This document shows positions 32,791-45,554 of a stretch of DNA of 64,000 bases, one piece after another. Under the pieces are notes generated by a model that saw only the letters and a list, made by a program, of their open reading frames with translations, was not told the origin of the DNA and ran no database searches. The position numbers were made by a program, and so were the translations under genes. The first letter of the stretch is position 1. Each line of letters begins with the position of its first letter. The stretch is from contig NZ_CP019609.1 in assembly GCF_001998885.1 (NCBI RefSeq), forward strand, positions 1,290,001 through 1,354,000, read 5' to 3'. This stretch comes from Vagococcus penaei. Its GTDB lineage: Bacteria > Bacillota > Bacilli > Lactobacillales > Vagococcaceae.

Positions 32791-34134
32791 ATGCTCAACA
32801 TTGATTATATATGGAAGGAACTCGAAGATGATTATCGCAAGTTATTAACACCTCCCAGTTTTAACGCTTGGATTGAACAAGCCACACCGTTAAGCCTAGA
32901 AAATAATACCTTGACGATTGAAGTCCCTTCGTCTTTACATAAGGAGTACTGGGAAAAAAACTTAGCATCAAAAATTGTTGAAACAGGGTTCAAATTAACT
33001 GGAACAGAAATTACACCAATCTTCATTATTCAAAACGATCAAATGTTACCAGAAAAAAAAGAGTACAATCGTGAAGTCAATATTCCTGATATCGTTTTTG
33101 AAAATGGCAAAAAAGCTCTACTAAATTCTAAATACACCTTTGACACTTTCGTTATCGGTAAAGGTAATCAAATGGCGCACGCTGCAGCATTAGTTGTTGC
33201 AGAAGATCCTGGTGCAACCTATAATCCACTGTTTTTTTATGGAGGAGTGGGCTTAGGAAAGACCCATTTAATGCATGCTATCGGCCATCAAATGTTGACT
33301 AATCAACCAAATGCCCGAATAAAATATGTCACTAGTGAATCATTTGCTAACGATTTTATTAACTCGATTCAAAATCGAACATCTGAAGCTTTTCGACAAG
33401 AATATCGTAATGTAGATTTACTCTTAGTTGATGATATTCAATTTTTTGCTGATAAAGAGGGGACACAAGAAGAATTTTTCCATACATTCAATACTCTCTA
33501 TAATGATGGTCGACAAATTGTTCTGACTAGTGATCGTCTACCAAATGAAATTCCAAAATTACAAGAACGCTTAGTATCGCGCTTTGCTTGGGGCCTATCC
33601 GTAGATATTACTCCTCCAGACTTAGAAACGCGAATTGCTATTTTACGTAAAAAGGCCAATGCTGAAGGTCTCGAAATTCCAGATGATACACTCAGTTATA
33701 TTGCTGGTCAAATTGATTCCAATATTCGAGAACTTGAAGGAGCATTGGTTCGTGTTCAAGCTTTTGCAACAATGAATGGTAATGATATTACGACTAGTTT
33801 AGCGGCTGATGCGTTGAAAACCTTAAAACCTGCTAGTAAGAAAAAAGAATTGTCTATCTTGTTAATTCAAGAAGAAGTTTGCTCTTACTACCATTTAAAA
33901 TTAAAAGATTTAAAAGGAAAAAAACGCGTTAAATCAATTGTTGTACCAAGACAAATTGCTATGTATTTATCACGTGAACTAACTGATAATTCTTTACCAA
34001 AAATAGGGGCAGAATTTGGTGGAAAAGACCATACCACAGTGATTCATGCCCATGAAAAAATTCAACAACTACTTAAAACCGATCCAACCACTCAAAAAGA
34101 AGTGGCCGAAATTAAAAATATCCTAACTAATTAG
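32791..34134 (+). CDS. dnaA: Chromosomal replication initiator protein DnaA
   Basis: DnaA binds DnaA boxes as an ATP-dependent filament and opens the origin. The 447-residue protein has domain I (1-80, helicase-loading contacts), a short linker, the AAA+ domain III with Walker [10 protein letters not shown] near residue 150 and Walker [10 protein letters not shown] near 210, and domain IV with the box-recognition helix-turn-helix [14 protein letters not shown] near the C terminus. The start ATG follows AAAGGAGG. DnaA boxes flank the gene on both sides. Confidence 0.98.
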   Translation: MLNIDYIWKELEDDYRKLLTPPSFNAWIEQATPLSLENNTLTIEVPSSLHKEYWEKNLASKIVETGFKLTGTEITPIFIIQNDQMLPEKKEYNREVNIPDIVFENGKKALLNSKYTFDTFVIGKGNQMAHAAALVVAEDPGATYNPLFFYGGVGLGKTHLMHAIGHQMLTNQPNARIKYVTSESFANDFINSIQNRTSEAFRQEYRNVDLLLVDDIQFFADKEGTQEEFFHTFNTLYNDGRQIVLTSDRLPNEIPKLQERLVSRFAWGLSVDITPPDLETRIAILRKKANAEGLEIPDDTLSYIAGQIDSNIRELEGALVRVQAFATMNGNDITTSLAADALKTLKPASKKKELSILLIQEEVCSYYHLKLKDLKGKKRVKSIVVPRQIAMYLSRELTDNSLPKIGAEFGGKDHTTVIHAHEKIQQLLKTDPTTQKEVAEIKNILTN

Positions 34135-34280
34135 CATGTGGAAAACTTTCAGAATGACCCTTGAGTTATCCACATGTTATTAACATGTCTAAAGACTTTA
34201 GTTTTTTTGGCTTTTAAGACTTATCCACAGTACTAACAAGCCCTACTACTATTACTATATTATTTATATTAATTTATAAG
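34135..34280 (+). other. oriC, part between dnaA and dnaN: DnaA boxes and DnaA-trio unwinding element
   Basis: Perfect TTATCCACA boxes lie at 34166-34174 and 34221-34229. After the second comes a spacer with CCC (34241-34243), then CTACTACTATTACTATATTA (34243-34262), whose complement reads as 3'-GAT-5' type trios, then AT-only DNA. This is the order DnaA box, GC-rich spacer, DnaA-trios, AT-rich region known for the basal unwinding system of Bacillus. Confidence 0.75.
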
Positions 34281-34291
34281 GAGATATCACA

Positions 34292-35422
34292 ATGAAAGTA
34301 ACTTTAAATCGAGCAGCCTTTCTAGAAGAATTAGCCACCGTTCAACGCGCTATTTCAGGAAAAACAACTATCCCTATTTTAACCGGGGTTAAATTAAAAT
34401 TAACTGAAGCTGGCTTAACATTAACAGGAAGTAACGCTGATATATCCATCGAAACTTTTTTAAGTGTCGCTGACGAAAAAGCCAATATGATTATTGAAAG
34501 TACAGGTGCAATCGTCTTACAAGCACGCTTTTTCAATGAAATTGTCCGTAAATTACCTGAAGCAACTTTAACGTTAGAATTAACTGACAACAATCAAGTC
34601 ATTATTACATCAGGACAAGCACTGTTTAATGTGAATGGATCAAATGCCGACAATTATCCTCATTTACCGGTTATTGATAATCAACCATCATTCGAATTAT
34701 CAGCACGTGTCTTAAATAAATTAATTAGTGAAACAGGTTTTGCAGTCTCTTTACATGAAAGTCGTCCAATTTTAACTGGTGTTCATTTTGTTTTAAGTGA
34801 CAATCGTTTACTTGCTGTTGCGACAGATAGCCATCGTCTAAGTCAACGAACTATTGAACTTGAAGGGGACAATCAGGATTTTAATGTTGTTATTCCTGGT
34901 AAAAGTTTACAAGAACTATCAAAAACGTTTAAAGATGAAGATGCGAAAGTCGCTATTTCAATGATGGATAATCAAGTGTTATTCAAAACTGAAAATATGT
35001 TATTTTATTCTCGGTTGTTAGAAGGAAATTATCCTGACACAAATCGTCTAATACCAACAACTTTTAATACAGAAATTAAATTTAATGTACCAGAGTTTCT
35101 TTCGGCAATTGATCGTGCATCTTTATTGTCACATGAAGGTCGGAATAATATTGTTAAATTAGCGATTACACCTGATAACGTAACAATTTATGGTAATTCA
35201 CCGGAAATCGGGAATGTACAAGAATCATTGAGCTATTTATCTGTTAGTGGAGAGGCTATTGATATTTCGTTCAACCCAGATTATATGAAAGATTCTTTGA
35301 AATCTTTCGGAAACATTGATGTAATTATCAAGTTTATTTCACCAATACGACCATTTACTTTACAACCGGCCGATGGTGATATTGATTTCATTCAATTAAT
35401 TACACCTGTACGAACAAATTAA
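34292..35422 (+). CDS. dnaN: DNA polymerase III beta subunit (sliding clamp)
   Basis: The 376-residue protein folds as three similar domains and dimerises into the ring that tethers the polymerase to DNA. It begins MKVTLNRAAFLEEL and ends with the conserved PxR motif region (LITPVRTN). The start follows ATAAGGAGATATC. It is placed immediately after the origin unwinding element and is followed by a hairpin terminator. Confidence 0.97.
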   Translation: MKVTLNRAAFLEELATVQRAISGKTTIPILTGVKLKLTEAGLTLTGSNADISIETFLSVADEKANMIIESTGAIVLQARFFNEIVRKLPEATLTLELTDNNQVIITSGQALFNVNGSNADNYPHLPVIDNQPSFELSARVLNKLISETGFAVSLHESRPILTGVHFVLSDNRLLAVATDSHRLSQRTIELEGDNQDFNVVIPGKSLQELSKTFKDEDAKVAISMMDNQVLFKTENMLFYSRLLEGNYPDTNRLIPTTFNTEIKFNVPEFLSAIDRASLLSHEGRNNIVKLAITPDNVTIYGNSPEIGNVQESLSYLSVSGEAIDISFNPDYMKDSLKSFGNIDVIIKFISPIRPFTLQPADGDIDFIQLITPVRTN

Positions 35423-35424
35423 AA

Positions 35425-35462
35425 ATAAATGAGCTGGTAGAAATTATCAGCTTATTTTTTTT
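35425..35462 (+). terminator. Terminator after dnaN
   Basis: Stem AATGAGCTGGTA / TATCAGCTTATT (one mismatch, one G-T pair) is followed by eight T residues. Confidence 0.8.
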
Positions 35463-35573
35463 GATTTCAGCAAAAAATCAAATATTTTACGTTCTAATTG
35501 ATTTATATCTAAAATGGCAAAATCTATCTAATTGATAGTGGGGTGCTTTAAATGTCATTATATGAAAGATTAT

Positions 35574-35602
35574 TTGTTTTTAAGGAATAAAAAAGGTATA
35601 AT
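35574..35602 (+). promoter_or_regulatory. Promoter of yaaA-recF-gyrBA
   Basis: TTGTTT (35574-35579), 17-bp spacer, TATAAT (35597-35602), 38 bp before yaaA. It would drive the operon separately from dnaA-dnaN. Confidence 0.65.
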
Positions 35603-35640
35603 AGACTAGTGTATAAAATGAAAAGAATAGGTGAAAAATT

Positions 35641-35874
35641 GTGAAAAAAACTTTTTTATTAACTGCGGACTATATTACTTTGGGCCAATTATTAAAAGAA
35701 GTTGATGTCATTTCTAGTGGTGGTATGGCTAAGTGGTATTTACAGGAACATGCTGTTTATGTTGATGGTGAATTAGAAAACCGTCGTGGCCGTAAATTGT
35801 ACGCTGAGATGATGATTGATATACCTGGGGTGGGTACTTTTTTTATGGCTAAAAATCCAGAAGAAACGGATTAA
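35641..35874 (+). CDS. yaaA: S4-domain protein YaaA
   Basis: A 77-residue RNA-binding S4-domain protein (TLGQLLKEVDVISSGGMAKWYL, then VYVDGELENRRGRKLY) of the YaaA/RlbA type found between dnaN and recF in Firmicutes; its exact role is unresolved. The start is GTG at 35641 with an AGGTG site 9 bp upstream. It is nearly contiguous with recF (2 bp). Confidence 0.92.
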   Translation: MKKTFLLTADYITLGQLLKEVDVISSGGMAKWYLQEHAVYVDGELENRRGRKLYAEMMIDIPGVGTFFMAKNPEETD

Positions 35875-35876
35875 TT

Positions 35877-38938
<3,062 letters not shown>

Positions 38939-38967
38939 CCAATTAATTATTATAAGGAGAGTCGTTC

Positions 38968-41502
38968 ATGTCTGAGGAACTAAGAAGTAATATACAAGAT
39001 GTCAATTTGACTGAAGAAATGCAGACATCGTTTATTGACTATGCAATGAGTGTTATCGTGTCTCGTGCATTGCCCGATGTTAGAGATGGCTTGAAGCCTG
39101 TTCACCGCCGTATTTTATATGGGATGAACGAGATGGGTGTAACACCTGATAAAGCCCATAAAAAATCAGCCCGGATTGTTGGGGATGTCATGGGTAAGTA
39201 TCATCCCCATGGTGATAGTGCAATCTATGAATCAATGGTCCGAATGGCGCAACCATTTAGTTACCGTCAAATGCTTGTCGATGGCCACGGAAACTTTGGC
39301 TCAGTCGATGGTGATGGTGCAGCTGCGATGCGTTATACCGAAGCTCGTATGAGTAAAATTGCCGTTGAAATGTTACGTGATATTAATAAAAATACGGTTG
39401 ATTTTCAAAATAACTATGATGAAACAGAACGTGAACCCGCTGTTTTACCTGCTCGTTTTCCAAACTTACTAGTTAATGGAACAACAGGTATTGCAGTTGG
39501 GATGGCGACTAATATTCCACCTCATAATTTGGGTGAAGTGGTAGATGCAATTCAGTTATTAATGGCAAATCGTGAGGTGACGACTGCTGAATTAATGGAA
39601 GTTTTACCTGGACCAGATTTTCCAACTGGTGCATTAGTGATGGGAAAATCGGGGATTCGTAAAGCTTATGAAACCGGTAAAGGTAAAATTATTGTTCGGG
39701 CAAAAGTTGAAATTGAAGAAAAAGCTAATGGTAAAGAACGTATTATTGTCACAGAAATTCCTTACATGGTCAATAAAGCCAAATTGGTAGAGCGAATTGC
39801 TGAATTACACCGTGAAAAACGTGTGGAAGGCATTACGCAATTACGTGATGAATCGTCACGTAAAGGGATGCGGATTGTAATTGATATTCGTCGAGATGTT
39901 AGTGCAACTGTCGTTTTAAATAATCTGTATAAATTAACGTCACTACAAACAAGTTTTGGTTTTAATATGTTGGCGATTGTGAATGGTATTCCTCAAGTGT
40001 TGAGCTTAAAATCAATTTTAGAACACTATTTAGCTCACCAAGAAGAAGTGATTGTTCGGCGAACAGAATTTGATAAAGCAAAAGCAGAGGCCCGTGCTCA
40101 TATTCTAGAAGGCTTGCGGATTGCATTAGATCATATTGATGAGATTATTCGAATTATTCGTTCTTCAAAAGCAGATGATATTGCGAAACAAGCATTGATT
40201 GAGACATTTAAATTATCTGACCGTCAAGCACAAGCTATTTTAGATATGCGTTTACGCCGTTTAACTGGTTTGGAGCGTGAGAAAATTGAAAATGAATACC
40301 AAGAACTATTGGCATTCATTGAAGACATGGCCGATATTTTAGCGAACCATCAGCGTGTATTAGAAATTATCAGCACGGAGTTAGACGAAATTAAGCGTAA
40401 ATATAGTGATGCTCGTCGTACTGAATTATTAGTAGGTGAGTTATTAAGTCTTGAAGACGAAGATTTAATCGAAGAAGAAGATGTCGTCATTACTTTGACA
40501 AATAATGGTTATATCAAGCGAATGGCTAGTTCAGAATTTAGAACACAGCACCGTGGCGGTCGTGGTGTCCAAGGTATGGGCGTTCATGATGATGATTTTG
40601 TTGAAAATCTGGTATCATGTTCAACTCACGATAGTCTATTATTCTTTACTGATACTGGAAAAGTTTATCGAGCAAAAGGGTACGAAATTCCAGAATATGG
40701 TCGGACAGCGAAAGGCATTCCAATTATTAATTTATTGGGAATTGATTCGTCAGAAAATATTGAAGCGATTATTAACATTGCTGGTAAAGCTGAAGCAGAT
40801 GAATACTTGTTCTTTACGACAAAACTTGGAACAGTTAAACGGACATCGGTGAAGGAATTTGCTAATATTCGTACTAATGGACTAAAAGCAATTGGCCTAA
40901 AAGAAGGCGACTCACTAATTAATGTCGCGTTAACTAATGGTGAACAGACAATGATTATTGGAACGCATAAAGGCTACTCTGTCACGTTCAATGAACAAGC
41001 AGTTCGTGCAATGGGCCGGACGGCAGCCGGTGTGCGAGGTATTCGTTTAAGAGAAGATGATTATGTGATTGGTATGGATTTACTATCACCTGATAGTGAA
41101 GTCCTAATTATCACTGAAAATGGTTATGGTAAACGAACGGCTGCGAAAGAATACCCAATCAAAGGTCGTGGTGGTAAAGGAATTAAAACAGCGAACGTTA
41201 CTGCTAAAAATGGTCCTTTAGCTGGTTTAACCACTGTAACTGGTGAGGAAGATATTTTATTAGTGACGAACCGTGGCGTCATTATTCGTTTTGGTGTTGA
41301 ATCAGTCTCACAAACTGGTCGCTCGACACAAGGTGTCCGTCTTATTCGTTTAGAAGAAGATGCGATTGTTTCCACAATGGCTAAAGTAGATCCAGAAGAA
41401 ATTGAAGAAGTCATTGAAGAAATAGATACGCTGATTGTAACCGATGAACAAATAAGTGATACAGAAAATGAGCTAACGACAACTGACTCAACTGAGGAAT
41501 AA
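38968..41502 (+). CDS. gyrA: DNA gyrase subunit A
   Basis: The 844-residue GyrA cuts and rejoins DNA. The catalytic Tyr is in [11 protein letters not shown] near residue 123, the quinolone-resistance region reads [17 protein letters not shown] with wild-type-like Ser and Glu, and the C-terminal beta-pinwheel includes the GyrA box ([10 protein letters not shown]). The acidic tail ([10 protein letters not shown]...) is common in Lactobacillales. The start follows ATAAGGAGAG. A strong hairpin ends the operon. Confidence 0.98.
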   Translation: MSEELRSNIQDVNLTEEMQTSFIDYAMSVIVSRALPDVRDGLKPVHRRILYGMNEMGVTPDKAHKKSARIVGDVMGKYHPHGDSAIYESMVRMAQPFSYRQMLVDGHGNFGSVDGDGAAAMRYTEARMSKIAVEMLRDINKNTVDFQNNYDETEREPAVLPARFPNLLVNGTTGIAVGMATNIPPHNLGEVVDAIQLLMANREVTTAELMEVLPGPDFPTGALVMGKSGIRKAYETGKGKIIVRAKVEIEEKANGKERIIVTEIPYMVNKAKLVERIAELHREKRVEGITQLRDESSRKGMRIVIDIRRDVSATVVLNNLYKLTSLQTSFGFNMLAIVNGIPQVLSLKSILEHYLAHQEEVIVRRTEFDKAKAEARAHILEGLRIALDHIDEIIRIIRSSKADDIAKQALIETFKLSDRQAQAILDMRLRRLTGLEREKIENEYQELLAFIEDMADILANHQRVLEIISTELDEIKRKYSDARRTELLVGELLSLEDEDLIEEEDVVITLTNNGYIKRMASSEFRTQHRGGRGVQGMGVHDDDFVENLVSCSTHDSLLFFTDTGKVYRAKGYEIPEYGRTAKGIPIINLLGIDSSENIEAIINIAGKAEADEYLFFTTKLGTVKRTSVKEFANIRTNGLKAIGLKEGDSLINVALTNGEQTMIIGTHKGYSVTFNEQAVRAMGRTAAGVRGIRLREDDYVIGMDLLSPDSEVLIITENGYGKRTAAKEYPIKGRGGKGIKTANVTAKNGPLAGLTTVTGEEDILLVTNRGVIIRFGVESVSQTGRSTQGVRLIRLEEDAIVSTMAKVDPEEIEEVIEEIDTLIVTDEQISDTENELTTTDSTEE

Positions 41503-41523
41503 GTCGTTTGATTCTTAAATAAA

Positions 41524-41570
41524 GGAACCGGATTGCTGCATCATTCGATGAGGCAACCCGGTTTCTTTTT
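41524..41570 (+). terminator. Terminator after gyrA
   Basis: Stem GGAACCGGATTGC / GCAACCCGGTTTC with a 16-nt loop is followed by TTTTT. Confidence 0.88.
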
Positions 41571-41916
41571 AGTTGTTAAAAAAATTTTAATTTCATTGCG
41601 TCAAGTTCTGATTTTCTTTGGATTAAGTTATATCGTAAGAAGCTTTTTAAGATGGTTTAAGAAGCTTTTTATAGTAAGTTGATATCTTGGGTTAGATAAT
41701 AATAATACAGTCTTGTATAGTGTAAAAATCACTGTTAAACTACTAATATCAATTAAACACCTAGCTATAAATAGTTGAGCGAGTGATACGACACTTTGAC
41801 CTCACAGCAACGTGCTTTTTAAGTAACGTATTTCCGTCGTAATGCCATAGTAAGTCCAGTTAGCTCACGTCACAGTGGGTTATTTTTTATAAAAAAATAA
41901 AGGACGTGGTGTCACA
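41571..41916. other. Non-coding stretch after gyrA
   Basis: No gene is seen. The stretch holds a direct repeat AAGAAGCTTTTTA (41637 and 41660) and an AT palindrome TTATTTTTTATAAAAAAATAA-like segment near 41879-41900. Both may simply be low-complexity DNA. Confidence 0.5.
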
Positions 41917-42126
41917 ATGTATGTAAAAATGAATGTTAAGATAAGTGTTATAGCGGAAGTTAGCGATCAAGAGTTTGATTCATTATTTTGAAGAGAGTCA
42001 AATTTACCGAGAGTCACCGTTAAACCAGTCAGCTATTAGTAAAAAGCCTATAAATTGGATGGAATCGATGTCAAAAAAAAGGTTATATCTGATGTAAATA
42101 GACTGATTAAACTGTTGTTCCTTTGA
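41917..42126 (+). pseudogene. Decayed small gene downstream of gyrA
   Basis: A start codon at 41917 opens MYVKMNVKISVIAEVSDQEF and stops at 41989. Plausible protein text continues in the next frame (EESQIYRESPLNQSAISK, about 41990-42043) and then in the third (KAYKLDGIDVKKKVISDVNR, to a stop at 42124). Two frameshifts would join them into one protein of roughly 68 residues. No family was recognised. It may be a broken small gene or a chance series. Confidence 0.4.
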
Positions 42127-42167
42127 CTTTTATAATCAATTCTTCTAACATTAAAAGGAGTGAAAAA

Positions 42168-42392
42168 ATGTTAAAAAAGATATTTTATACCAAACCAAGT
42201 AGTGGCGCGCAGGACTATCCGTTTAGCTTACATTCACCAATTTTAACGGCTTGTCCTAATGGCTCTATTTATAACATTGATTTAAGTAGTATTAAACAAA
42301 TGCCCTTTTACGAAATCGAAAATGTTGTATTTATGAAAAAATTTATGCTAGATCCTAAACGTTTTATGTATTATACCTTTAAAGATGAGTAA
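42168..42392 (+). CDS. Hypothetical protein, 74 residues
   Basis: A small protein beginning MLKKIFYTKPSSGAQDYPF and ending RFMYYTFKDE. The start has a good AAAAGGAGTG site 7 bp upstream, and a terminator follows directly, so the frame looks genuine; an upstream in-frame ATG at 42123 lacks a ribosome-binding site. It has two Cys/Pro-containing loops but no signal peptide, membrane segment or known motif that I recognise. It lies in the accessory segment between gyrA and rpsF. Confidence 0.6.
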   Translation: MLKKIFYTKPSSGAQDYPFSLHSPILTACPNGSIYNIDLSSIKQMPFYEIENVVFMKKFMLDPKRFMYYTFKDE

Positions 42393-42410
42393 ATTTCATT
42401 GATTGATACA

Positions 42411-42461
42411 CACGAAAGTACCTCTCAGATTTTTAGAGAGATGCTTTCGTGATTATTTTTT
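42411..42461 (+). terminator. Terminator after the 74-residue protein gene
   Basis: Stem CACGAAAGTACCTCTC / GAGAGATGCTTTCGTG (two mismatches) with a 9-nt loop is followed by ATTATTTTTT. Confidence 0.85.
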
Positions 42462-42506
42462 CTTTCGTGTATTTCGTGTATACTGATGACTAAAAGGAAT
42501 GATTGT

Positions 42507-43094
42507 ATGGGACTAATCGTAATTATTGGTGCTCAAGCATCTGGAAAAATGACTGTCGGAAAAGAATTAGCAAATCAAATTCCTGGAAAATTATTATTTA
42601 ATCATCAAACCCTCGATTTGTTTGCAAATTATTTAGGGTATACACCTGTTGCTTTTAAATTGTCTGATCAGACACGAAAAGAGTTATTTAAAGCCTTTGT
42701 GGCTAATCCTGAACAGAATGTAACGGAACAGATTATTTTTACGGTAGTGATTGATTTCAATGAACGAACGGATGTGGCTTTTTTGTCAGATATAACGCAA
42801 ATTTTTAGACAAGCACAACAAGACGTGTATTTTGTTGAACTAATTACTGAATTAGAGGAGCGTATGAAACGCAATGTACATCCTGATAGATTACAAGCCA
42901 AACCATCCAAAAGAGACATTGACTTTTCAATGAATGAATTACTTATGACGGCTAAAAATAATCGCTTAGAAAGTAACCCTGGTGAAGTCGAACAATTATT
43001 TCCTGATATTCCTTATTGTCGGATACTTAATACTAATTTATCACCGAATGACGTTTGCCAAGTAATAATCAATCAGTTTCAGTTAGGCAACTGA
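42507..43094 (+). CDS. P-loop NTPase, kinase-like
   Basis: A 195-residue protein starting MGLIVIIGAQASGKMTVGKEL, a clear Walker A motif (GAQASGK) at the N terminus, as in small nucleotide or shikimate kinases and related AAA-type proteins. A basic stretch (ERMKRNVHPDRLQAKPSKRD) could be a lid. The frame also opens at 42486, but the ATG at 42507 stands 9-10 bp after AAAGGAA and places the beta-strand before the P-loop normally. The substrate is unknown. No partner gene is adjacent. Confidence 0.7.
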   Translation: MGLIVIIGAQASGKMTVGKELANQIPGKLLFNHQTLDLFANYLGYTPVAFKLSDQTRKELFKAFVANPEQNVTEQIIFTVVIDFNERTDVAFLSDITQIFRQAQQDVYFVELITELEERMKRNVHPDRLQAKPSKRDIDFSMNELLMTAKNNRLESNPGEVEQLFPDIPYCRILNTNLSPNDVCQVIINQFQLGN

Positions 43095-43308
43095 AAGAAT
43101 CATCTTGTTAGTATCACTGATTCCAGTTTAGATAGTTATTTTATTTAATGGTCAGATTTAAATTATCTGACCGTAGTCATTCTTAATTTATCTTTTAATC
43201 ACAAAGAAGAAAAAAGACTAATAGTTATCATTTGTATTAATTTAACATCACTGATACAATTAATTTGCAGGTTATGTATAGTAACCAAATAAATTAGAGG
43301 TGGTTAGA

Positions 43309-44205
43309 ATGATGACAGAACCAAAATTGATTGATCCTAGAACATTGTATTATACAGAGGACTATCCTCTTCAAGATCAAGGCAAGCCTGCTCTGCAAGA
43401 CAAGATGACCCCTAAACCTGATTGTGGCGAAACTACTTATAAAGGTGCGAATGAACTTGAAAATCGTCGTGTATTAATTACTGGTGGTGATTCTGGTATC
43501 GGTCGTGCGGTGGCAATTGCCTATGCTCGTGAGGGTGCGGATGTTGCCATCCAATTTATTCCTGGCGAAGAGAAAGATGCGGAAGAAGTTGCTCATTATA
43601 TCCGAGAGGCTGGTCGCAAAGCGCTATTACTTCCTTATGATTTGCGAGATGATGACTCACCAAAAGAAATGGTTGAAAAAACCGTAAATGAATTTGGTGG
43701 TTTGGACACACTTGTACTTAATGCCGCACAACAAATTTCGCAAACAGATGATGACGCATTTTCTGTCCAACAAGTGAAAGATACGTTTATGATTAATATT
43801 ATCTCTATGTTTACTTTAGTTGATGCTGCGACAGCTTATTTACCTGCTGGTGGTGCGATTGTGACTACAACATCTATTCAAGCAACTAATCCTAGTCCAC
43901 ATGTGTTAGATTATGCGGCCACAAAAGCTGCCATTTCAAACTTTACTGTTGGTTTGGCGAAACGCCTTATACCTAAAGGCATCCGAGTGAACGGTGTTGC
44001 ACCTGGTCCATTTTGGACTCCGTTACAACTTGATCATGGACAACCAGAATCCGCTATACCAGTTTTTGGTCAAGATAGCTTAATGGGTCGTTCTGGTCAA
44101 CCAGTTGAGTTGGCTCCTGTTTATGTTTTCTTGGCTTCTAACAAAGCAAGCTATGTCACAGCTCAAATTTATGGTGTGACTGGCGGCGAAGCAATTAACC
44201 CTTAG
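43309..44205 (+). CDS. Short-chain dehydrogenase/reductase (YdaD/GSP39-like)
   Basis: A 298-residue oxidoreductase with a 45-residue N-terminal extension common to general-stress SDRs, then a Rossmann domain with TGGDSGIGRA (NAD(P)-binding), the NAA motif (VLNAAQQ), a catalytic Ser in TTTSIQ and the YAATK catalytic Tyr-Lys pair. It ends with VTGGEAINP. The start is one of two adjacent ATGs (43309 or 43312) after AGAGGTGG. The substrate is unknown. Monocistronic, converging on the methyltransferase gene. Confidence 0.85.
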   Translation: MMTEPKLIDPRTLYYTEDYPLQDQGKPALQDKMTPKPDCGETTYKGANELENRRVLITGGDSGIGRAVAIAYAREGADVAIQFIPGEEKDAEEVAHYIREAGRKALLLPYDLRDDDSPKEMVEKTVNEFGGLDTLVLNAAQQISQTDDDAFSVQQVKDTFMINIISMFTLVDAATAYLPAGGAIVTTTSIQATNPSPHVLDYAATKAAISNFTVGLAKRLIPKGIRVNGVAPGPFWTPLQLDHGQPESAIPVFGQDSLMGRSGQPVELAPVYVFLASNKASYVTAQIYGVTGGEAINP

Positions 44206-44219
44206 AATGAATAAAAATA

Positions 44220-44266
44220 AAATAGCACTGACATAGCTTAAGTAAAGCGACGTCAGTGCTATTTTT
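44220..44266. terminator. Bidirectional terminator
   Basis: Stem AAATAGCACTGAC / GTCAGTGCTATTT with a 19-nt loop, T run on the plus side and A-rich sequence on the other, between convergent genes. Confidence 0.88.
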
Positions 44267-44273
44267 TAGTTTA

Positions 44274-45035
44274 TTAGTTTACGGTTGAATTATCTGGTTT
44301 AGTAGCAAAAAATGTGATAAGTGAATCCTGTGTATTTTTACCATAACCAGCTTCATAAGTAACCGAGGTAAAGCCAGCCTTTTCTAACAAGGAGATAAAT
44401 TCCTGAATACCATACCAGTATAATGTAAAATGCGACAATTCTGTTTGTGTTACCTGTCCGTTAGAGACCAATTCATAACGATGAACATAAGAAACTTTTT
44501 GTTGATGCCAGTCCATATTTTGAGCAGTACTCGTAAATAAAAGACCTTCAGTATCTGTCAAAGGATAGTTACTAATACTTACTTCTTGTTCATTAAACCA
44601 GGTTGGTAGTTCTAAATCTACAATGAGAGTACCACTTGCTTCTAAGTGTTCGTAAAAAGACGTCAGAATATCAAGAATCAAATGATTAGGAATGAGACAC
44701 AGACTTCCTGTTGGCATGATAATTGCTTCATACCGTTTTTTTAGGGCTAATTTCGTCAAATCCCCTTGGTAAAGCGTTCCTTTAACGTGATGAAGAGCCA
44801 TATTTTTTTCGCACTGAGCGAGCATTGCAGAGGATAAATCAACCCCTTCAATATCTAATCCCTTTTCTAAATATGGAATCATCAGACGCCCTGTTCCCAC
44901 ACCTGCTTCTAAAATAGTACCTGTCAGTTGCTCTAAATATTGGTAATAATACTCTAAATCACCATTAATTGAAAAACCAACGGGCTTAGTTAAATCATAT
45001 AGTCTAGTACTCAGTTCACCATATTCGATAAACAT
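44274..45035 (-). CDS. SAM-dependent class I methyltransferase
   Basis: A 253-residue protein with a Rossmann methyltransferase core: motif I LEAGVGTGRLMIPYL near residue 38, an acidic residue ending the second strand (IEGVDLS), and a motif IV-like region IIMPTGSLCLI. The C-terminal half is beta-rich. This general type methylates small molecules or nucleic acids; the substrate cannot be inferred. The start follows AGGAGTTGATT. Surroundings give no pathway clue. Confidence 0.78.
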   Translation of the reverse strand: MFIEYGELSTRLYDLTKPVGFSINGDLEYYYQYLEQLTGTILEAGVGTGRLMIPYLEKGLDIEGVDLSSAMLAQCEKNMALHHVKGTLYQGDLTKLALKKRYEAIIMPTGSLCLIPNHLILDILTSFYEHLEASGTLIVDLELPTWFNEQEVSISNYPLTDTEGLLFTSTAQNMDWHQQKVSYVHRYELVSNGQVTQTELSHFTLYWYGIQEFISLLEKAGFTSVTYEAGYGKNTQDSLITFFATKPDNSTVN

Positions 45036-45181
45036 ATATCAATCAACTCCTATGTGGTTAATAAAATAACTATTAAAAAAAACTCTTTGTGTAAATTATA
45101 CTATATTGGCATTTTTTTTCGATTTTTTATCTATGGTTGATAACATAGAGATGTAATTATGCAAAGGAAAATAGTAGGACT

Positions 45182-45385
45182 CTATTCTTGTTCATTTAGG
45201 GTGTTTGTGGCTTTTATTTCTAAATTAGTTGGATTGGTGCCTGGTGAGATAGCCATCGCGCTAGAATTTAATCCGTTATTCACTAGAGTTTTCTCCCACT
45301 TTTTTTCTAAATTGACTCCCTGAGCTCGCAACTGATCATTTTTAATACGAATCTTCTCTGATTTCAATAATTTTTTGCCTCTCAT
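45182..45385 (-). CDS. Hypothetical protein, 67 residues
   Basis: A small charged protein beginning MRGKKLLKSEKIRIKNDQL, basic in the first half and polar/acidic at the end (NTLNEQE). A very good GGAGG site lies 7 bp before the ATG, which supports expression. There is no signal peptide, membrane helix or motif I recognise. Confidence 0.55.
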   Translation of the reverse strand: MRGKKLLKSEKIRIKNDQLRAQGVNLEKKWEKTLVNNGLNSSAMAISPGTNPTNLEIKATNTLNEQE

Positions 45386-45484
45386 AAAAATTCCTCCAGT
45401 GCTTTTCTTTCATTGTAACACGATTAGTCTAGAAGATAGATTGATGAAATAGTCTAAGATATAGCCGTATTTTTAAATGACTAA

Positions 45485-45513
45485 TAAAAAAAACTCTCAT
45501 TATCTGAGAGTTT
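45485..45513 (-). terminator. Terminator after the DUF6056-like gene
   Basis: Stem AAACTCTCA / TGAGAGTTT with a short loop, followed on the minus strand by seven or more T residues. Confidence 0.8.
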
Positions 45514-45554
45514 TTGAGTCAATACTAGGTCGTATGTCTTAAATATAGTCGCTT

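Noticed and set aside
41124-41414. Antisense frames within gyrA and other core genes
   Set aside because: They are shadows of strongly conserved genes and have no ribosome-binding sites.
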